Of a stretch of DNA of 64,000 bases, positions 63,516-64,000 are shown one piece after another (the first letter of the stretch is position 1; every line of letters begins with the position of its first letter). The position numbers were made by a program, and so were the translations under genes. The notes under the pieces were generated by a model. That model was given only the letters and a program-made list of their open reading frames with translations, did no database searches and was not told the origin of the DNA. The stretch comes from Herbaspirillum sp. RV1423. Its GTDB lineage: Bacteria; Pseudomonadota; Gammaproteobacteria; Burkholderiales; Burkholderiaceae_D. The stretch spans positions 1 to 64,000 of the forward strand of contig NZ_CBXX010000004.1 in NCBI RefSeq assembly GCF_000577615.1, written 5' to 3'.

Positions 63516-64000
63516 ATGTCCGACAACACCATCGCCCGCAACAAAGCCATGACCCGGTTCGACCAGCACGACAGCGTGTGGCTGTTCGGCTACGGCTCGC
63601 TGATCTTCAAGGCCGATTTCCCCTTCATTGAGCGTCGTCCGGCGCACATCGTCGGCTGGAGCCGCCGTTTCTGGCAGGGTTCGCACGACCATCGCGGCAC
63701 CGCAGAAGCGCCCGGACGGGTGGTGACGCTGATCCCGGATGCCGGAGCGACCTGTGCCGGCATGGCCTATCTGATCACGCCGGAAGTGTTCGACCATCTC
63801 GATTACCGTGAGAAAAACGGCTACCTGCGCCTGTCCACCGATATCATTTTTGAAGACGGCGACAGTACCGAAGGCTTGATCTACATCGCCACGGAAGAAA
63901 ACGCCGCCTTCCTCGGCCCGGCCCCTGAACGTGACATTGCGCGTCAGATCGCCCGCGCCGAAGGCCCCAGCGGACGCAACGCCGACTACCTGCTTGGACT
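63516..64000 (+). CDS. Gamma-glutamylcyclotransferase (ChaC-like), partial
   Basis: Starts with ATG 63516 and runs off the window; 161 residues are visible. ChaC family signature: VWLFGYGSLIFK (residues 21-32) and RRFWQGSHDHRGT, then GRVVTLIP and GMAYLITPE with the catalytic Glu region (LDYREKNGY). Family members cleave glutathione to 5-oxoproline and Cys-Gly. The end lies outside the window. Confidence 0.88.
   Translation, partial: MSDNTIARNKAMTRFDQHDSVWLFGYGSLIFKADFPFIERRPAHIVGWSRRFWQGSHDHRGTAEAPGRVVTLIPDAGATCAGMAYLITPEVFDHLDYREKNGYLRLSTDIIFEDGDSTEGLIYIATEENAAFLGPAPERDIARQIARAEGPSGRNADYLLG

Noticed and set aside
1-64000. CRISPR array
   Set aside because: No series of regularly spaced direct repeats was seen; the repeats present are palindromes or attachment sites.

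Overview
The window looks like a chromosomal segment of a betaproteobacterium of the Oxalobacteraceae (Herbaspirillum/Collimonas-like). The support is the GC-rich core gene style, a liv-type ABC transporter operon, a DctB/DctD-MHS transporter block, several chemotaxis receptors and an AmpR/class A beta-lactamase pair. The genus is an inference from gene content only.

Layout. (1) 1-1944: scarred left flank with a partial IS481-type transposase, the broken-off 5' half of a tRNA-Lys gene and a DUF1566-like gene. (2) 1945-2020: intact tRNA-Lys(CTT) whose 3' half is supplied by a 35-kb island, 2027-37061, bounded by identical 55-bp direct repeats (1972-2026 and 37062-37116); a tyrosine integrase lies at the right end. 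(3) Within the island, 2182-8019 is a replication/maintenance module: HTH protein, RecA-fold ATPase, membrane protein and an HUH replication protein of the inovirus Gp2 type. 8297-19902 is a defence block: MutL/MORC-like GHKL ATPase, Z1 ATPase, PD-(D/E)XK protein, AIPR protein, C5 cytosine methyltransferase and Vsr nuclease, plus a second GHKL ATPase fused to a nuclease domain. 20234-26609 holds plasmid/island genes: DUF932, YqaJ-type nuclease, cysteine-rich protein, XRE repressor, small exported proteins and a coiled-coil protein. 27147-34374 is an AT-richer cargo cassette: a 53-residue peptide, a nucleotidyltransferase fused to a PqqD-like domain, a B12-binding radical SAM enzyme, a second radical SAM enzyme with an unusual CX8CX2C site, a thymidylate-kinase-like P-loop kinase, an MFS exporter and a convergent second nucleotidyltransferase. 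I read this as a candidate RiPP (ribosomal peptide) or peptide-nucleotide pathway of a type I do not recognise; it is the most interesting part of the window.

(4) 37117-64000 is core chromosome. A liv-like ABC transporter, a thiolase, an acyl-CoA ligase and a GntR regulator form one operon behind a promoter with a 30-bp perfect palindrome. Next come a MITE-like 275-bp palindromic element, an alcohol dehydrogenase with a divergent LysR gene, a TPMT-type methyltransferase, an alpha/beta hydrolase, an Aer-like receptor gene broken by one in-frame amber codon, a Nudix gene broken by an apparent 5-bp deletion, a kgtP-dctB-dctD block with a good sigma-54 promoter, a chemotaxis receptor, a class A beta-lactamase with divergent ampR, a small protein gene and the start of a ChaC-type gene.

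No type IV secretion genes, phage structural genes or CRISPR array were seen, so the island is more likely a mobilisable or satellite-type island than a self-transmissible ICE or prophage.
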